Assembly: GCA_947591175.1 (NCBI GenBank)
Contig: CANQDB010000024.1
Span: forward strand, 1 to 15,544
DNA from: an uncultured Bacilli bacterium
GTDB lineage: Bacteria > Bacillota_I > Bacilli_A > RF39 > UBA660
Direction: 5' to 3'
Length of the DNA stretch: 15,544 nt
Shown here: positions 7,601 to 15,041 of the stretch, one piece after another
How the letters are laid out: every line of letters starts with the position of its first letter
How positions within the stretch are numbered: the stretch's first letter is position 1
Program-made: the position numbers and the translations under genes
Notes under the pieces: generated by a model
The model's input: only the letters and a program-made list of their open reading frames with translations
Databases searched by the model: none
Told to the model about the DNA's origin: nothing

Positions 7601-10600
7601 TAGTGAAAAAGGTAACTCTTATTTTGAGAAGAATGAAAAAATTAAATTAGACTTTGCAATTGCTGGAATTGATTCGAATATAGAAGCTTCATTAGCAAAG
7701 GTTATTATTGATAATAAAGAATATGTTGTAACTCAAAATGGAGATCGTTACGAATTAATACTAGATGGCTACTATAGTTTTGGCCAAAAGGAAATAACTA
7801 TTACCGATATTATCTTAAGTAATGGTAAGAAAGTAACTTTGAGTAAGAGTCAGTTATTCCAGCCAGAAGTATTAAAAGATAAAGTTTCTATTACTGATTT
7901 TACTTATGAAACAATCGACAATAAAGTCAAAGTAACTCTTGCTTTAAAAGATGTTGATAATTCTTTAATAGATAGTGCAGTTGTTGTTATTACCGATGAA
8001 GATGGTAAAACAGTTTATAGTGGTACTTATCAAGATACTATTACTTTTGATAAGACACAAAGTTTGAGATATTATGTTAGAGTTATGGCTACATATGACC
8101 GTGATATCGATACCACTAAAGATAGCGATAACTATGTAACTCTTGAAGTTATTCTCGATGAAAAGATTTCCCTAGATCATAATAATATTGAGTTAAAGAA
8201 TATTTCAGATATTAATCTTTATAAAGTAGAACTAAAAGGTAATGACGAAGTAACCACAACGATGGAAAAAGTTAATATAGCCGATCTTAAAGAAAATATG
8301 GATAGTTATTTTGTCGAAATTGAGATGGATTATTTACCTACTACTAGAGCCCGTATTTTAAATGTAATTGAAAATAGTGAAACAAATATGTTAACTTTAT
8401 CACTAAAATACGATTATGTAACAAAAGAGGGAACAGCATCTCAAATAATAAGAGTTGATTTTGGAACGATTGCGGATGGTGTGGCTATAAATGAAGCACA
8501 TCCTGAAACGGCTATCAAAGTGTTACTTGAAAAACTTGAAAAAGGCGACGATGTCACTTTAAACCGTAACTATGATGCTAGTCTTATAAATGTTCCTACT
8601 TCAACTTATGTTTCTAATAACTATAGTGGTCATTTAAATGGTAATGGCTATACGATTTCTAATTTAACGAAACCTTTATTCAATGTTATCGAAAAGGGTT
8701 CAGTTGAAAATCTAAGAATCGATACAGTTAATATGACATCAACTACTGATCATGGAACGATTGCTAATGTGGCGACTGAAGAAACAATTAAAAAAGTTTA
8801 TATAAATAGTGTTACTAGGACAAATGCATCAACTGAAACTGGTTTACTCGTTGGTAAAGCAACAAGATCAACAATTGAAGAATGTCGAGTTATCAACTTC
8901 AAAATGAGTGATGCAGGTGGTTGGCCACAATCTATCGGTACTTTAATTGGTAGTGTGGATTCATCGACTATAAAAAATTGTTATGTTAATGGTTCACTTT
9001 CGGCTTCTTGGAACTATGTTGGTGGTTTTGTTGGTAATGCTGTTGGTAATACATATTTAATAAACAATTATTCGAAGGTTAATTATTCTAATGGATATAC
9101 TAATGTTGGCTGTAGTTTTGTTTGTTCTACAAATGGTGCTGTTATTGCTCAAAATAATATTGATGTTGGTACTAGTGGAAGTAGAATAAAAGCCTTTACA
9201 AATAATTTTTCTAAAGATTCAAGTAACAATTATTATTTGTTAAGGGAAAGTGAAACTATAGATATAAATGGTGTAACAGGAATTACGGCCGATCAAGTTA
9301 ATGCAGAACTATTTAAAGAGGCTAACTTTGATCCTAACCTTTGGAACTTACGTAATACTTCACTCGATAATCTTCCAAGTCTTATTGATGAAACTAAAAC
9401 AAATTTAGAAACAATTGATGGTTATGAAAGTGATAAAGAAATACTATACAACAACTTGAAAAAATTAACTCCTTTCTACGATGATAACAAGATTGTCGAG
9501 GCTGGAAAAAATATTACTAATGAGTTACTTCTAAATGAAGAAATAACTCACATTATTCCACTTGCTAAAGATGGAAGTCTAGTAACTTATCTAACAACTG
9601 CTGAACCAAAGACAATAAATACTATTAAAATTATATTCAAGGGTGGTAAAAAGGCCGAATTTGGTGTTACTTACGATAAGACTTACGATATGGTCGCAAC
9701 ATATAAGATCAATGACTTAAATATCGATTATAACTACAATCATTACGTTATCGATGCTGATTCGCAAGTGGTTAATAATTTGACCAATTACTTACAAGGT
9801 TTAAATTATACTGACAACTTAGATATCTTAACTACTAATAACGATAGTCGTATTTATCGGGATTTCTATAATGAAACAACCAAAAATGAGTTAAAACAAT
9901 TTGTTTTGAAATACTTATCGAATAGTAACTATACGAACACCTCTAACGATAGTGGAATTAATAACTATATCGAAAGAGAAGTAAAACAAGATAAGAGAAT
10001 TGAAAAGGCTCTATATACTTATAATTACTTTAGACGTTTCTATGATTTAGAAGTCGATGGTATGAAACTTTATGATTTCGTTCTCTTCAACATGCAAGGT
10101 TTCAATGAAAGTTTGACGATTTCAAAAATTACAGATTTATACTTTAGTAATTCGACTGGAGCAAACTTTAATACTGATGCGACAGATGCAAGATATGTTG
10201 ACTTGCTAAGTAAGTATACAGGACTTAGTCATATATCTGATTTATTAGAGTTTATTGTTACAAATGTAAGTGATTATAATATGGATGATTGGGCAGCTAG
10301 TCAATTTAAAGGAGTTTTAGTAGAAGTTCCAGTAGAAGGACACGAGGATGATATCGACTATACTTTATGGGATCATTTAAGTACGGAAGATGCTGCTTAT
10401 AGTGGGTCTAGTTATAGAGTTTATAATTATGTGTTGCCGATTTTGACACTTCCTGATAAAGCGGGCTATATTATCTCGGCTCCTGCGCAATTTACAATCG
10501 GTTCGCAAAGAATTTATATGTCAGATCCAACAGATCCTACACAATTTGCACCTTTCAAAGAAAGAATGGATGCCTATGTTGGCCGTATTTCATCATACTA

Positions 10601-11996
10601 CAATACGATTTATGATATTTTAGGCGATAAAGAACTACTTAACAACATGCATTTATACCAAATTGATAAGCGGACGACTAAAGATGAAACTGGAGCATCT
10701 GTCTTCAATATGCCTTATACTACAGAAGAGCCATTCCATAAAAACTTTAATGAAATAGTTAATCTTTGGCCGGCTAATTATGGTGTTAATGCTGGTAACT
10801 GGGGAGATCACCTAGAATGGAATGTGGCAGGATTTATGGATTCTCCGATTACTACGGATGGAACTATCGATCAAGGACATCCGACATTTATGACTTGGTC
10901 ACACGAAACAGCGCATTATTTCGATGCAAGATTATTCTTACAAAACAATGGTCGAAGATTTAATGCTGGTGGCGAAGACTATTGCGAAGGCTTCTTGATG
11001 CAACAATTTGGTCCTCGTGATATCGTTATGAACTTAACTGTAAATTATCGAAGTGATCAAAAAGTGGCTTCTAATATGACGACTGAAAGAATTAATAGTA
11101 AAGCCAAGATTCAAGATTTCTATAGTAAAGTTTTCGAAACACTCTATGTAATGGATTATATCGAGGCTCAAGCCTTCTTGAAGTTAACTGATGAACAAAA
11201 AGAAGTAGTTGGTTTCCAAGTAAATTATCCAAATGAAGAGACTCTTAAGGATAAGGATAATTTCTATGAGGGTAGGTTAACAACGCAATATAAGCAATTA
11301 AGTAAGGAAGAGTGGGCAAATATCGAGTTAAAAGACATTAATGATTTGATAGATAAGCGAATAGCAATGGTACCAGGGCTTTATAAAGTGGGTTCTCGTG
11401 GAGCCAATTTGTATGGTGGCGAAGGTATTGCTAATATTCACTGGTATCAACCTTGGAATCCAGATGGTAGACCTGACTCTTATTCGTTAAAATGGATATC
11501 TTACGAGATGTTAGGATACGCTGGATACGACGATGGTTTTGTCGAATATGCAAGTAACATCGGTAATATTACGAATGGTAGTATTAAAAATTATAAGACA
11601 GATTTGATGGCTTTACAAAAAATCACAGGCTATGATTCGATGGATGATTATAAAAAGTATCGTTTCTCGCAAACGAGAGATAAACTTGGATATCTTAAAT
11701 ATGTCGATGTCGATCAGTATGCTCAAAGATTCTATGATGCTTTAGTCCTAGATGCTAAGACAATGCAAGAAGACCTCGATCGTATTTTCGCTAGTAATGG
11801 TGGCGAAGATAAATGTTTAACTGAGTATTGGTGTACTAGATCAGTGGGAGATGCTCGAGGTTATAAAAATAGTTCGGCTGTGAGAGAAGAACTCTACTTT
11901 GCTCTTAAAAATGCTACAAATGATTTTAGAGGAGATATTTTCGATAAAGAAATTCAACAAGAAGTAGATTTCAATATCAACACAAGCGGTGAATAA
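4689..11996 (+). CDS. Giant cell-surface M26 (IgA1 protease/ZmpB-like) zinc metalloprotease with cohesin and dockerin-like modules
   Basis: The 2435-residue protein starts at ATG 4689, eight bases after GAGAGGTG; an in-frame TTG at 4671 precedes that site. Domains in order: signal peptide (1-25, ending VDA); cohesin-like beta domain (about 27-155); membrane helices at 184-206 and 217-237 around a basic loop; two dockerin/EF-hand-like segments, DVNNDGVKDYQD (243) and DTNNDGKVDVED (291); about four beta-rich repeats (317-1180); GLUG motifs (about 1385-1470) as in M26 N-terminal regions; then the peptidase domain. HETAH supplies His2072, Glu2073 and His2076, with Glu2096 the likely third zinc ligand 20 residues on. 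KWISYEMLGYAGYDDGF (about 2268) and the NDFR end (2411-2414) also fit M26. Streptococcal relatives likewise carry a membrane hairpin near the N-terminus, but the LPXTG seen there is missing. Known M26 enzymes cut host IgA1 or mucosal glycoproteins; the target here is unknown. A G8 tract makes the frame potentially phase-variable. Confidence 0.85.
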   Translation: MRIKFKNLFVILLTIFMLLPVMVDAQGTITLKSSKTDLTIDDEVVITASVPKGVNSYALMATLKYDTNVFQKIDETNFVLGSTESISYNPDNNKFGIINRAGEIASSGILFEVHLKVKTDANVGDTNIALTNISSSTGGGSKTTFPTTSIKLSVTRDAKEGEAIPTDQENVISEDSEKVIEASTYLPVLVVLIIAFVTLGVYLFIYSRKDEKNKKVLWSLIGSEVLVLIGVSVLLIFNYNKQDVNNDGVKDYQDAEEIIDYLIDMAGTKEEKEKLPSEDNKPVVRPSQDYDTNNDGKVDVEDVGQVVEDVNKKTNVVLTEYNVSSEYYIDKSDITLMFTAKVSPEVVQVKQIKVNDTYYDVTLVDGVYSLAISVPMEAGKYDFVISEVLLDNGKTVKTSLTMSREILKEAPYVNKVNLDSESGTLSFELEDIDDAFISGTTNIYKGNDLIASKAVEKDKTTVPFEANDSDTYIIEITGSYDLDSNQTDGNNTYTDQQMYTKSFVIGGDYNFTLTDVSITDAVHDGEIPTISFYSTNNRGAKVTCVNLTVDGQTKNYVVTKNDGNYYEVKLLDAPLTTGKHTVTLNDVELDSVKTFYNGTDYTSNTLTYTVLKDAPKVDGITLSDNSEGKSINVSFNYQDTTSATDKLTVVLVDSIGQIVAKQDITKEEYQDGAVTLSLSYDNNPDGFYTVKVLADYTLADSYTYTNISLGEDSILVAKGIYIEKMYVTDNNNRELSNNLYVTKNQKNYQIAIELHIDDSINQYARAKYKNRGDYSRISTITINGLNYQASQISGCTKSKVYLTVPMMAGTIDIKATRVQLTLDGYYNMLYNDQFSVPAQTITIEVLKDKPKIENLVITDDYDNSQAIFDFDVVLDETATETENDFNNGTIQLGSNSSPIHPGHNTVTFNDIERDQNYDLTFKASYDLDTDALNDKTEEKNEYKDDTLLTVKYGLYDKATYDDIVIEDAKVISEKGNSYFEKNEKIKLDFAIAGIDSNIEASLAKVIIDNKEYVVTQNGDRYELILDGYYSFGQKEITITDIILSNGKKVTLSKSQLFQPEVLKDKVSITDFTYETIDNKVKVTLALKDVDNSLIDSAVVVITDEDGKTVYSGTYQDTITFDKTQSLRYYVRVMATYDRDIDTTKDSDNYVTLEVILDEKISLDHNNIELKNISDINLYKVELKGNDEVTTTMEKVNIADLKENMDSYFVEIEMDYLPTTRARILNVIENSETNMLTLSLKYDYVTKEGTASQIIRVDFGTIADGVAINEAHPETAIKVLLEKLEKGDDVTLNRNYDASLINVPTSTYVSNNYSGHLNGNGYTISNLTKPLFNVIEKGSVENLRIDTVNMTSTTDHGTIANVATEETIKKVYINSVTRTNASTETGLLVGKATRSTIEECRVINFKMSDAGGWPQSIGTLIGSVDSSTIKNCYVNGSLSASWNYVGGFVGNAVGNTYLINNYSKVNYSNGYTNVGCSFVCSTNGAVIAQNNIDVGTSGSRIKAFTNNFSKDSSNNYYLLRESETIDINGVTGITADQVNAELFKEANFDPNLWNLRNTSLDNLPSLIDETKTNLETIDGYESDKEILYNNLKKLTPFYDDNKIVEAGKNITNELLLNEEITHIIPLAKDGSLVTYLTTAEPKTINTIKIIFKGGKKAEFGVTYDKTYDMVATYKINDLNIDYNYNHYVIDADSQVVNNLTNYLQGLNYTDNLDILTTNNDSRIYRDFYNETTKNELKQFVLKYLSNSNYTNTSNDSGINNYIEREVKQDKRIEKALYTYNYFRRFYDLEVDGMKLYDFVLFNMQGFNESLTISKITDLYFSNSTGANFNTDATDARYVDLLSKYTGLSHISDLLEFIVTNVSDYNMDDWAASQFKGVLVEVPVEGHEDDIDYTLWDHLSTEDAAYSGSSYRVYNYVLPILTLPDKAGYIISAPAQFTIGSQRIYMSDPTDPTQFAPFKERMDAYVGRISSYYNTIYDILGDKELLNNMHLYQIDKRTTKDETGASVFNMPYTTEEPFHKNFNEIVNLWPANYGVNAGNWGDHLEWNVAGFMDSPITTDGTIDQGHPTFMTWSHETAHYFDARLFLQNNGRRFNAGGEDYCEGFLMQQFGPRDIVMNLTVNYRSDQKVASNMTTERINSKAKIQDFYSKVFETLYVMDYIEAQAFLKLTDEQKEVVGFQVNYPNEETLKDKDNFYEGRLTTQYKQLSKEEWANIELKDINDLIDKRIAMVPGLYKVGSRGANLYGGEGIANIHWYQPWNPDGRPDSYSLKWISYEMLGYAGYDDGFVEYASNIGNITNGSIKNYKTDLMALQKITGYDSMDDYKKYRFSQTRDKLGYLKYVDVDQYAQRFYDALVLDAKTMQEDLDRIFASNGGEDKCLTEYWCTRSVGDARGYKNSSAVREELYFALKNATNDFRGDIFDKEIQQEVDFNINTSGE
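5100..5107 (+). repeat. G8 homopolymer in the M26 protease coding sequence
   Basis: Eight G residues encode Gly138-Gly140 near the end of the cohesin-like domain as ACC-GGG-GGG-GGT-AGT. With nine Gs the next codon is TAG. With seven Gs the frame meets TAA about fifteen codons later. Only lengths of 8 plus or minus 3 keep the protein in frame. GGG codons are rare elsewhere in this gene, so the tract is not explained by codon use. Confidence 0.9.
5637..8220 (+). repeat. About four ~210-residue beta-type repeats in the M26 protease
   Basis: Each unit has a linker of the type (I/V)LKEAP or VLKDxP, found at 5904, 6516, 7221 and 7869 (spacings 612, 705 and 648 bases). It is preceded by a GK-x-x-V/I-T-x-x-D/E-V/I-x-L strand pattern and followed by a segment ending in a (S/T/D)YDLD or similar acidic motif. 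The units are diverged and probably form pairs of Ig-like domains that hold the catalytic part away from the membrane. Confidence 0.7.
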
Positions 11997-12000
11997 TGTA

Positions 12001-12040
12001 GAAGAAGATGGGATTTATGGTTTCCCTCTTCTTTTTCTTT
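12001..12040 (+). terminator. Rho-independent terminator of the M26 protease gene
   Basis: AAGAAGA-T-GGGA (12002-12013) pairs with TCCC-TCTTCTT (12023-12033), an 11-pair stem with one bulged T and a nine-base loop, followed by TTTCTTT. It begins five bases after the stop codon. Confidence 0.8.
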
Positions 12041-12069
12041 ATGTTTTGTAGTGGTTTATGATATAGTTA
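12034..12069 (+). promoter_or_regulatory. Weak candidate promoter of rsmA-yabG-veg
   Basis: A promoter is expected here because a terminator precedes and rsmA follows. TATGAT (12057-12062) or TATAGT (12062-12067) could be the -10, but the -35 positions (TTTCTT or TTATGT) are poor. The 13 bases from 12057 are identical to the -10 region of the spoVG promoter at 15086-15098. Confidence 0.35.
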
Positions 12070-12082
12070 AAGAGGTGATGAC

Positions 12083-12895
12083 ATGCAAAGAGAAGATTTT
12101 CATTTTAAAAAGAAATATGGACAAAACTTTATCAAGGATATTTCTATCGTTCAAAGAATGGCGGAACGAGTAGAAATTAAAAAGAATTCTCTCGTTATTG
12201 AAATAGGACCTGGAAGCGGAGTTCTTACGAAACAACTAGCACCTCTTGCTGATAATGTTTTATGTTATGAAATAGATAATGAACTAGAAGATATACTTGC
12301 TTTAGAATTAAAAGAGTTTGCTAATGTTAAAGTTATTTTCGATGATTTTTTAAAAAGAGAAGTAAAGTATGATATCAAAGATTATAGTTTTGATCATCTA
12401 TATGTAGTTGCAAATTTACCATATTATATAACGACACCTATCCTTTTAAAGTTGGTACAAGAAGATTTACCTTTTGAAAAAATAGTCGTTATGGTCCAAA
12501 AGGAAGTAGGAGACCGCTTTAGTGCTTCGGTTGGTAGCAAGGATTATGGCTCTTTAACGGTCTATTTACAGTACTATTTTGATATTAAAAAAGAGTTTGT
12601 TGTCAGTCGTAATAACTTTGTACCGCGGCCTAATGTCGATAGTGTGATTGTAAGTTTTACGAAGAAAGATAAAGTATGTGAGGTAAAAGATTTAGATTTC
12701 TTTTTCACTTTCATTAGGGATTCCTTTCAGTACAAGCGAAAAAATCTTCGCAATAACTGGAAAAACTATGATTTAAATGTTTTAGAAGAGGCTCTTGAGG
12801 AGAAATCTAAGGATTTAACTTATAGGGCCGAACAGTTAACCTTGGAAGATTTTGTATTTATAAGTAACTATTATTGTAAACATAAAGATGATTAA
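12083..12895 (+). CDS. rsmA: 16S rRNA (adenine(1518)-N(6)/adenine(1519)-N(6))-dimethyltransferase
   Basis: The 270-residue protein, also called KsgA, transfers four methyl groups from S-adenosylmethionine to two adjacent adenines in the 3' terminal hairpin of 16S rRNA during late assembly of the small ribosomal subunit. KKKYGQNFIKD (9-19) is the family's N-terminal signature, EIGPGSGVLT (40-49) binds the cofactor, and NLPYYITTP (111-119) is the catalytic motif of N6-adenine methylases. The C-terminal FxYKRKNLRNN region is also typical. Length and motifs are complete. AGAGGTG lies five bases before ATG 12083. In Bacillus subtilis ksgA is also followed by yabG and veg, so the order is conserved. 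Confidence 0.97.
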   Translation: MQREDFHFKKKYGQNFIKDISIVQRMAERVEIKKNSLVIEIGPGSGVLTKQLAPLADNVLCYEIDNELEDILALELKEFANVKVIFDDFLKREVKYDIKDYSFDHLYVVANLPYYITTPILLKLVQEDLPFEKIVVMVQKEVGDRFSASVGSKDYGSLTVYLQYYFDIKKEFVVSRNNFVPRPNVDSVIVSFTKKDKVCEVKDLDFFFTFIRDSFQYKRKNLRNNWKNYDLNVLEEALEEKSKDLTYRAEQLTLEDFVFISNYYCKHKDD

Positions 12896-12924
12896 AAAGC
12901 ATAGAATTTAACGAAGGTGATTTT

Positions 12925-13710
12925 ATGCTTTTTCGTATTGGGGATTATGTAACACGTAATTCTTATCACAACGATACTGTCTTTCGAATTGTGGCAATAG
13001 ATGGAGATATAGTCTCGTTAAAAGGAGTCAATATTCGTCTTTTTGCCGATAGTCCAGTTTCGGACTTAAAAAAGGTTGAGGAAAATCAAGGTATTCAAGA
13101 TGACGAACGTTTCTTAGATAAGATGGATGAGTATCGAAAGTTAGATCGTAATGAATATTTCTATTTGCCGGGGAAGGTTTTGCATATTGACGGGGACTCT
13201 GAATATTTGGAACGTTGTTTAGACTTTTATAAGAAATTAAATATTATGTGTTATGGTGTTAATTTAAAGGAAGATGAAATTGCTTCAGAAATTGGTTCCT
13301 ATTTGGATGAGTTAAATCCTGATATCGTAGTTATTACAGGGCATGATGCTTACTATAAGCGAAATGGAGATATTCATGATATTCATAATTATAAGAACAC
13401 CCAAGCCTTTGTCGATGCGGTGAAAGCGGCAAGGAAGTATGAAAAGAGTCACGAGAAATTAGTTATTATTGCTGGAGCCTGTCAAAGTGATTATGAAGAA
13501 TTGATTAAGGCGGGAGCCAATTTTGCTAGTAGTCCTAAACGAGTTAATATTCATGCGCTAGATCCTGCCGTTGTTGCTAGTAGTATTAGTCTTTCTGATA
13601 AGAGTAAACCTATTAATTTAATCGAGATACTTGATAAGACTAAATATGGTAAAGATGGAATGGGTGGCATTATTACAAATGGTATGATGTTCGTGGGGTA
13701 TCCAAGATGA
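12925..13710 (+). CDS. yabG: Sporulation-specific cysteine protease YabG
   Basis: The 261-residue protein matches YabG across its length: an N-terminal beta-rich FRIGDYVTRNSY start, then PGKVLHIDGD (82-91), PDIVVITGHDAYYK (132-145) with His140, and LVIIAGACQSDYEELI (179-194) with Cys186. This His and Cys fit the catalytic pair reported for the family. In Bacillus and Clostridioides YabG trims spore coat and cortex-related proteins such as coat proteins and germination-protease precursors. GAAGGTGA lies about five bases before ATG 12925. The gap to rsmA is 29 bases and the end overlaps veg by four bases (ATGA), so all three are probably one transcript. Its presence is the best evidence that this lineage forms spores, although in Bacillus yabG has its own sporulation promoter and none is evident here. 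Confidence 0.93.
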   Translation: MLFRIGDYVTRNSYHNDTVFRIVAIDGDIVSLKGVNIRLFADSPVSDLKKVEENQGIQDDERFLDKMDEYRKLDRNEYFYLPGKVLHIDGDSEYLERCLDFYKKLNIMCYGVNLKEDEIASEIGSYLDELNPDIVVITGHDAYYKRNGDIHDIHNYKNTQAFVDAVKAARKYEKSHEKLVIIAGACQSDYEELIKAGANFASSPKRVNIHALDPAVVASSISLSDKSKPINLIEILDKTKYGKDGMGGIITNGMMFVGYPR

Positions 13711-13931
13711 ATATTGCTAAGATAAGATCGCAAATAGAATCTAAGAAGGGAAAGGTACTAACTTTTAAATTTTATGGGGCAAGGAATCAAACTGAAGAAT
13801 TTCAAGGTGAAATTGTGGAAACCTATCCAGGAGTATTTTTAGTTAGACCTGAGGAAGAACATCCTGTAATTAAGTCTTTTTCTTATAGCGATGTTTTAAC
13901 TTTGCATTTAGAAATTAAAGAAGATTGCTAA
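13707..13931 (+). CDS. veg: Veg family protein
   Basis: The 74-residue protein matches Veg: N-terminal IAKIRSQIESKKGKVLTFK, central RNQTEEFQGEIVETYPGVFLV, and a C-terminal SFSYSDVLT. Veg is a small, highly conserved protein that stimulates biofilm formation in Bacillus subtilis, where it acts through SinR to raise matrix-gene expression including tasA. The start ATG overlaps the TGA of yabG, and the GTGGGG upstream lies within yabG. Its function in a genome with several TasA-like genes may be related, but no SinR-like gene is in the window. A terminator follows at once. Confidence 0.93.
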   Translation: MNIAKIRSQIESKKGKVLTFKFYGARNQTEEFQGEIVETYPGVFLVRPEEEHPVIKSFSYSDVLTLHLEIKEDC

Positions 13932-13943
13932 AAATCTTTTTTT
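13921..13943 (+). terminator. Rho-independent terminator of rsmA-yabG-veg
   Basis: AAGATT (13921-13926) pairs with AATCTT (13933-13938) around a six-base loop that contains the stop codon of veg, and a run of T follows to 13943. Confidence 0.75.
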
Positions 13944-13967
13944 GTTGTAGTTATCTATTTCAATATT

Positions 13968-13996
13968 TTGACGTAGTTTGTTTTGTGTGTTATCAT
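13968..13996 (+). promoter_or_regulatory. Vegetative promoter of the antitoxin gene
   Basis: TTGACG (13968-13973) and TATCAT (13991-13996) are 17 bases apart, with the start of transcription expected near 14003. RelB/DinJ antitoxins usually repress their own promoter, so an operator is likely here, but I see no clear palindrome. Confidence 0.7.
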
Positions 13997-14024
13997 TGTG
14001 AATATAAAGAGGGTTGATTGTATT

Positions 14025-14312
14025 ATGGCTAGCAAAACAAGTAAAATAAATATAAATGTAGACACTAAAATTAAAGAAGAGGCAACTGCTATTCTTAAAG
14101 ACTTAGGTTTAAATATGAGTACTTTTATTAATATGGCTTTAATACAGGTAGTAAAAAGAAATGGAGTTCCTTTTGAGATTGTAAATCCTACACCTAGTAA
14201 AGAATTATTAGAAGCCTTAGCTGAAGCAGACGAAATGATTAATAATCCCCAAAAATATCCAAGGTATAAAAATTGGGACGACTTGAAAGAGAGTTTATTA
14301 TCGGATGATTAA
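14025..14312 (+). CDS. RelB/DinJ-family type II antitoxin
   Basis: The 95-residue protein begins with a ribbon-helix-helix pattern: beta strand KININVDTKIKEEATAIL (about 7-23), then LGLNMSTFINMALIQVV, ending in NGVPFEI, as in RelB/DinJ antitoxins. The C-terminal half (NPTPSKELLEALAEADEMI and the rest) is the toxin-binding part in relatives. I chose ATG 14025, after AGAGGG (14008-14013), because the frame opens upstream of the likely transcription start. The gene is followed, with an eight-base overlap, by a deleted toxin remnant, so it is now probably an orphan antitoxin. It may still repress its own promoter or neutralise a related toxin elsewhere. Confidence 0.85.
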   Translation: MASKTSKININVDTKIKEEATAILKDLGLNMSTFINMALIQVVKRNGVPFEIVNPTPSKELLEALAEADEMINNPQKYPRYKNWDDLKESLLSDD

Positions 14313-14413
14313 TTATAGATACGATGTAGTTTACTCTATAAAGTTTAATAATATTTAAATATGGAAAACAATTTCTGAATATAGAAACTCATAGTGATTT
14401 ATTTAATAAATAG
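14305..14413 (+). pseudogene. Deleted remnant of a YafQ/RelE-type toxin
   Basis: ATG 14305 overlaps the end of the antitoxin, as toxin genes in such operons do, and reads MINYRYDVVYSIKFNNI before TAA at 14356-14358. That resembles the first strand of RelE/YafQ toxins. In the next frame the DNA up to TAG 14411-14413 reads FLNIETHSDLFNK. Its THSDLF end is characteristic of YafQ-type toxins, whose last strand commonly ends in TGTHSDLF. About 50-60 central codons of a toxin of some 90 residues are therefore missing and the frame is shifted. No active ribonuclease can be made. The relic shows that the antitoxin was once half of a complete module. Confidence 0.75.
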
Positions 14414-14431
14414 ATTTTAAATTACTTTTTG

Positions 14432-14440
14432 TGATATACT
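14432..14440 (+). promoter_or_regulatory. Extended -10 promoter of the third TasA-like gene
   Basis: TGATATACT (14432-14440) has the TGn extension before a good -10 box TATACT. The -35 region is only AT-rich. The distance to GGAGG (14456-14460) and ATG 14469 is suitable. Confidence 0.5.
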
Positions 14441-14468
14441 TATATTAGGATCGATGGAGGATCTAGCT

Positions 14469-15041
14469 ATGGAAAAAGAAGAAAAGAAAATAATTAAACA
14501 TAGTTTTGGCTTACTCTTTGTTAGTGTACTTAGTTTTACTTTGCTTATGATTGGTGGCAGTTATGCTTATATGCGTAACGATGTTGCAAACGATGGATCA
14601 GGAGTTAAATTAGGTGTTTTAAAGGTAAGTTATAAGGAAGGTGTAAATGATACTGGGGACATTATCGAACTTAGTACCAATTATCCTTCGACTGATACGG
14701 AAGGACTTACAAGATCTGGTTATCAATTTACTTTGACGAACACGAGTAATCATTTTCAAAATTATGCTATTCAAGTCGTAAACGATGAAGCAATGATTAA
14801 GACCGATGGTTGTGAGGATACTTTGATGCCGCTTTCCATTTTACGTTATAATGTCAATGATTCAGCACCTAGATTTTTAAGCGATACTGAGAAAGAAGAC
14901 TACATTTTAAAACGTGGTACGTTAGGCCCTAATGAAAGTGAAGATTTTCAAATTCGCTTATGGGTAATGGATGGAGCAGATGAGAATATTACCTTGAATC
15001 AACATTACCATGGTAAGTTGGTTATTCAGGAAACTAATTAG
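14469..15041 (+). CDS. TasA/camelysin-like exported protein between veg and spoVG
   Basis: The 190-residue protein starts at ATG 14469, eight bases after GGAGG (14456-14460); the in-frame ATG 14454 overlaps that site and is unlikely. Residues 1-10 are charged (MEKEEKKIIK), then a hydrophobic stretch (about 12-33) ends in GGSYAYMRND, a textbook SipW-dependent signal region. The exported part has YQFTLTNTSNHFQNYAIQVV, TDGCEDTL, FQIRLWV and HYHGKLVI, which align with the protein encoded at 2586-3242. It is encoded about 10 kb from the SipW-like peptidase gene, its most likely processing enzyme. It lacks the long acidic tail of the other two proteins. No terminator is evident before spoVG, so read-through is possible. 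Role inferred: surface or fibre subunit. Confidence 0.65.
   Translation: MEKEEKKIIKHSFGLLFVSVLSFTLLMIGGSYAYMRNDVANDGSGVKLGVLKVSYKEGVNDTGDIIELSTNYPSTDTEGLTRSGYQFTLTNTSNHFQNYAIQVVNDEAMIKTDGCEDTLMPLSILRYNVNDSAPRFLSDTEKEDYILKRGTLGPNESEDFQIRLWVMDGADENITLNQHYHGKLVIQETN

Noticed and set aside
10902..10988. M60 (enhancin-like) peptidase as the family of the giant protein
   Set aside because: HETAH alone would allow it, but the GLUG motifs, the Glu 20 residues after the second His, the GYAGYDDGF segment and the NDFR end fit M26 (IgA1 protease/ZmpB) better.
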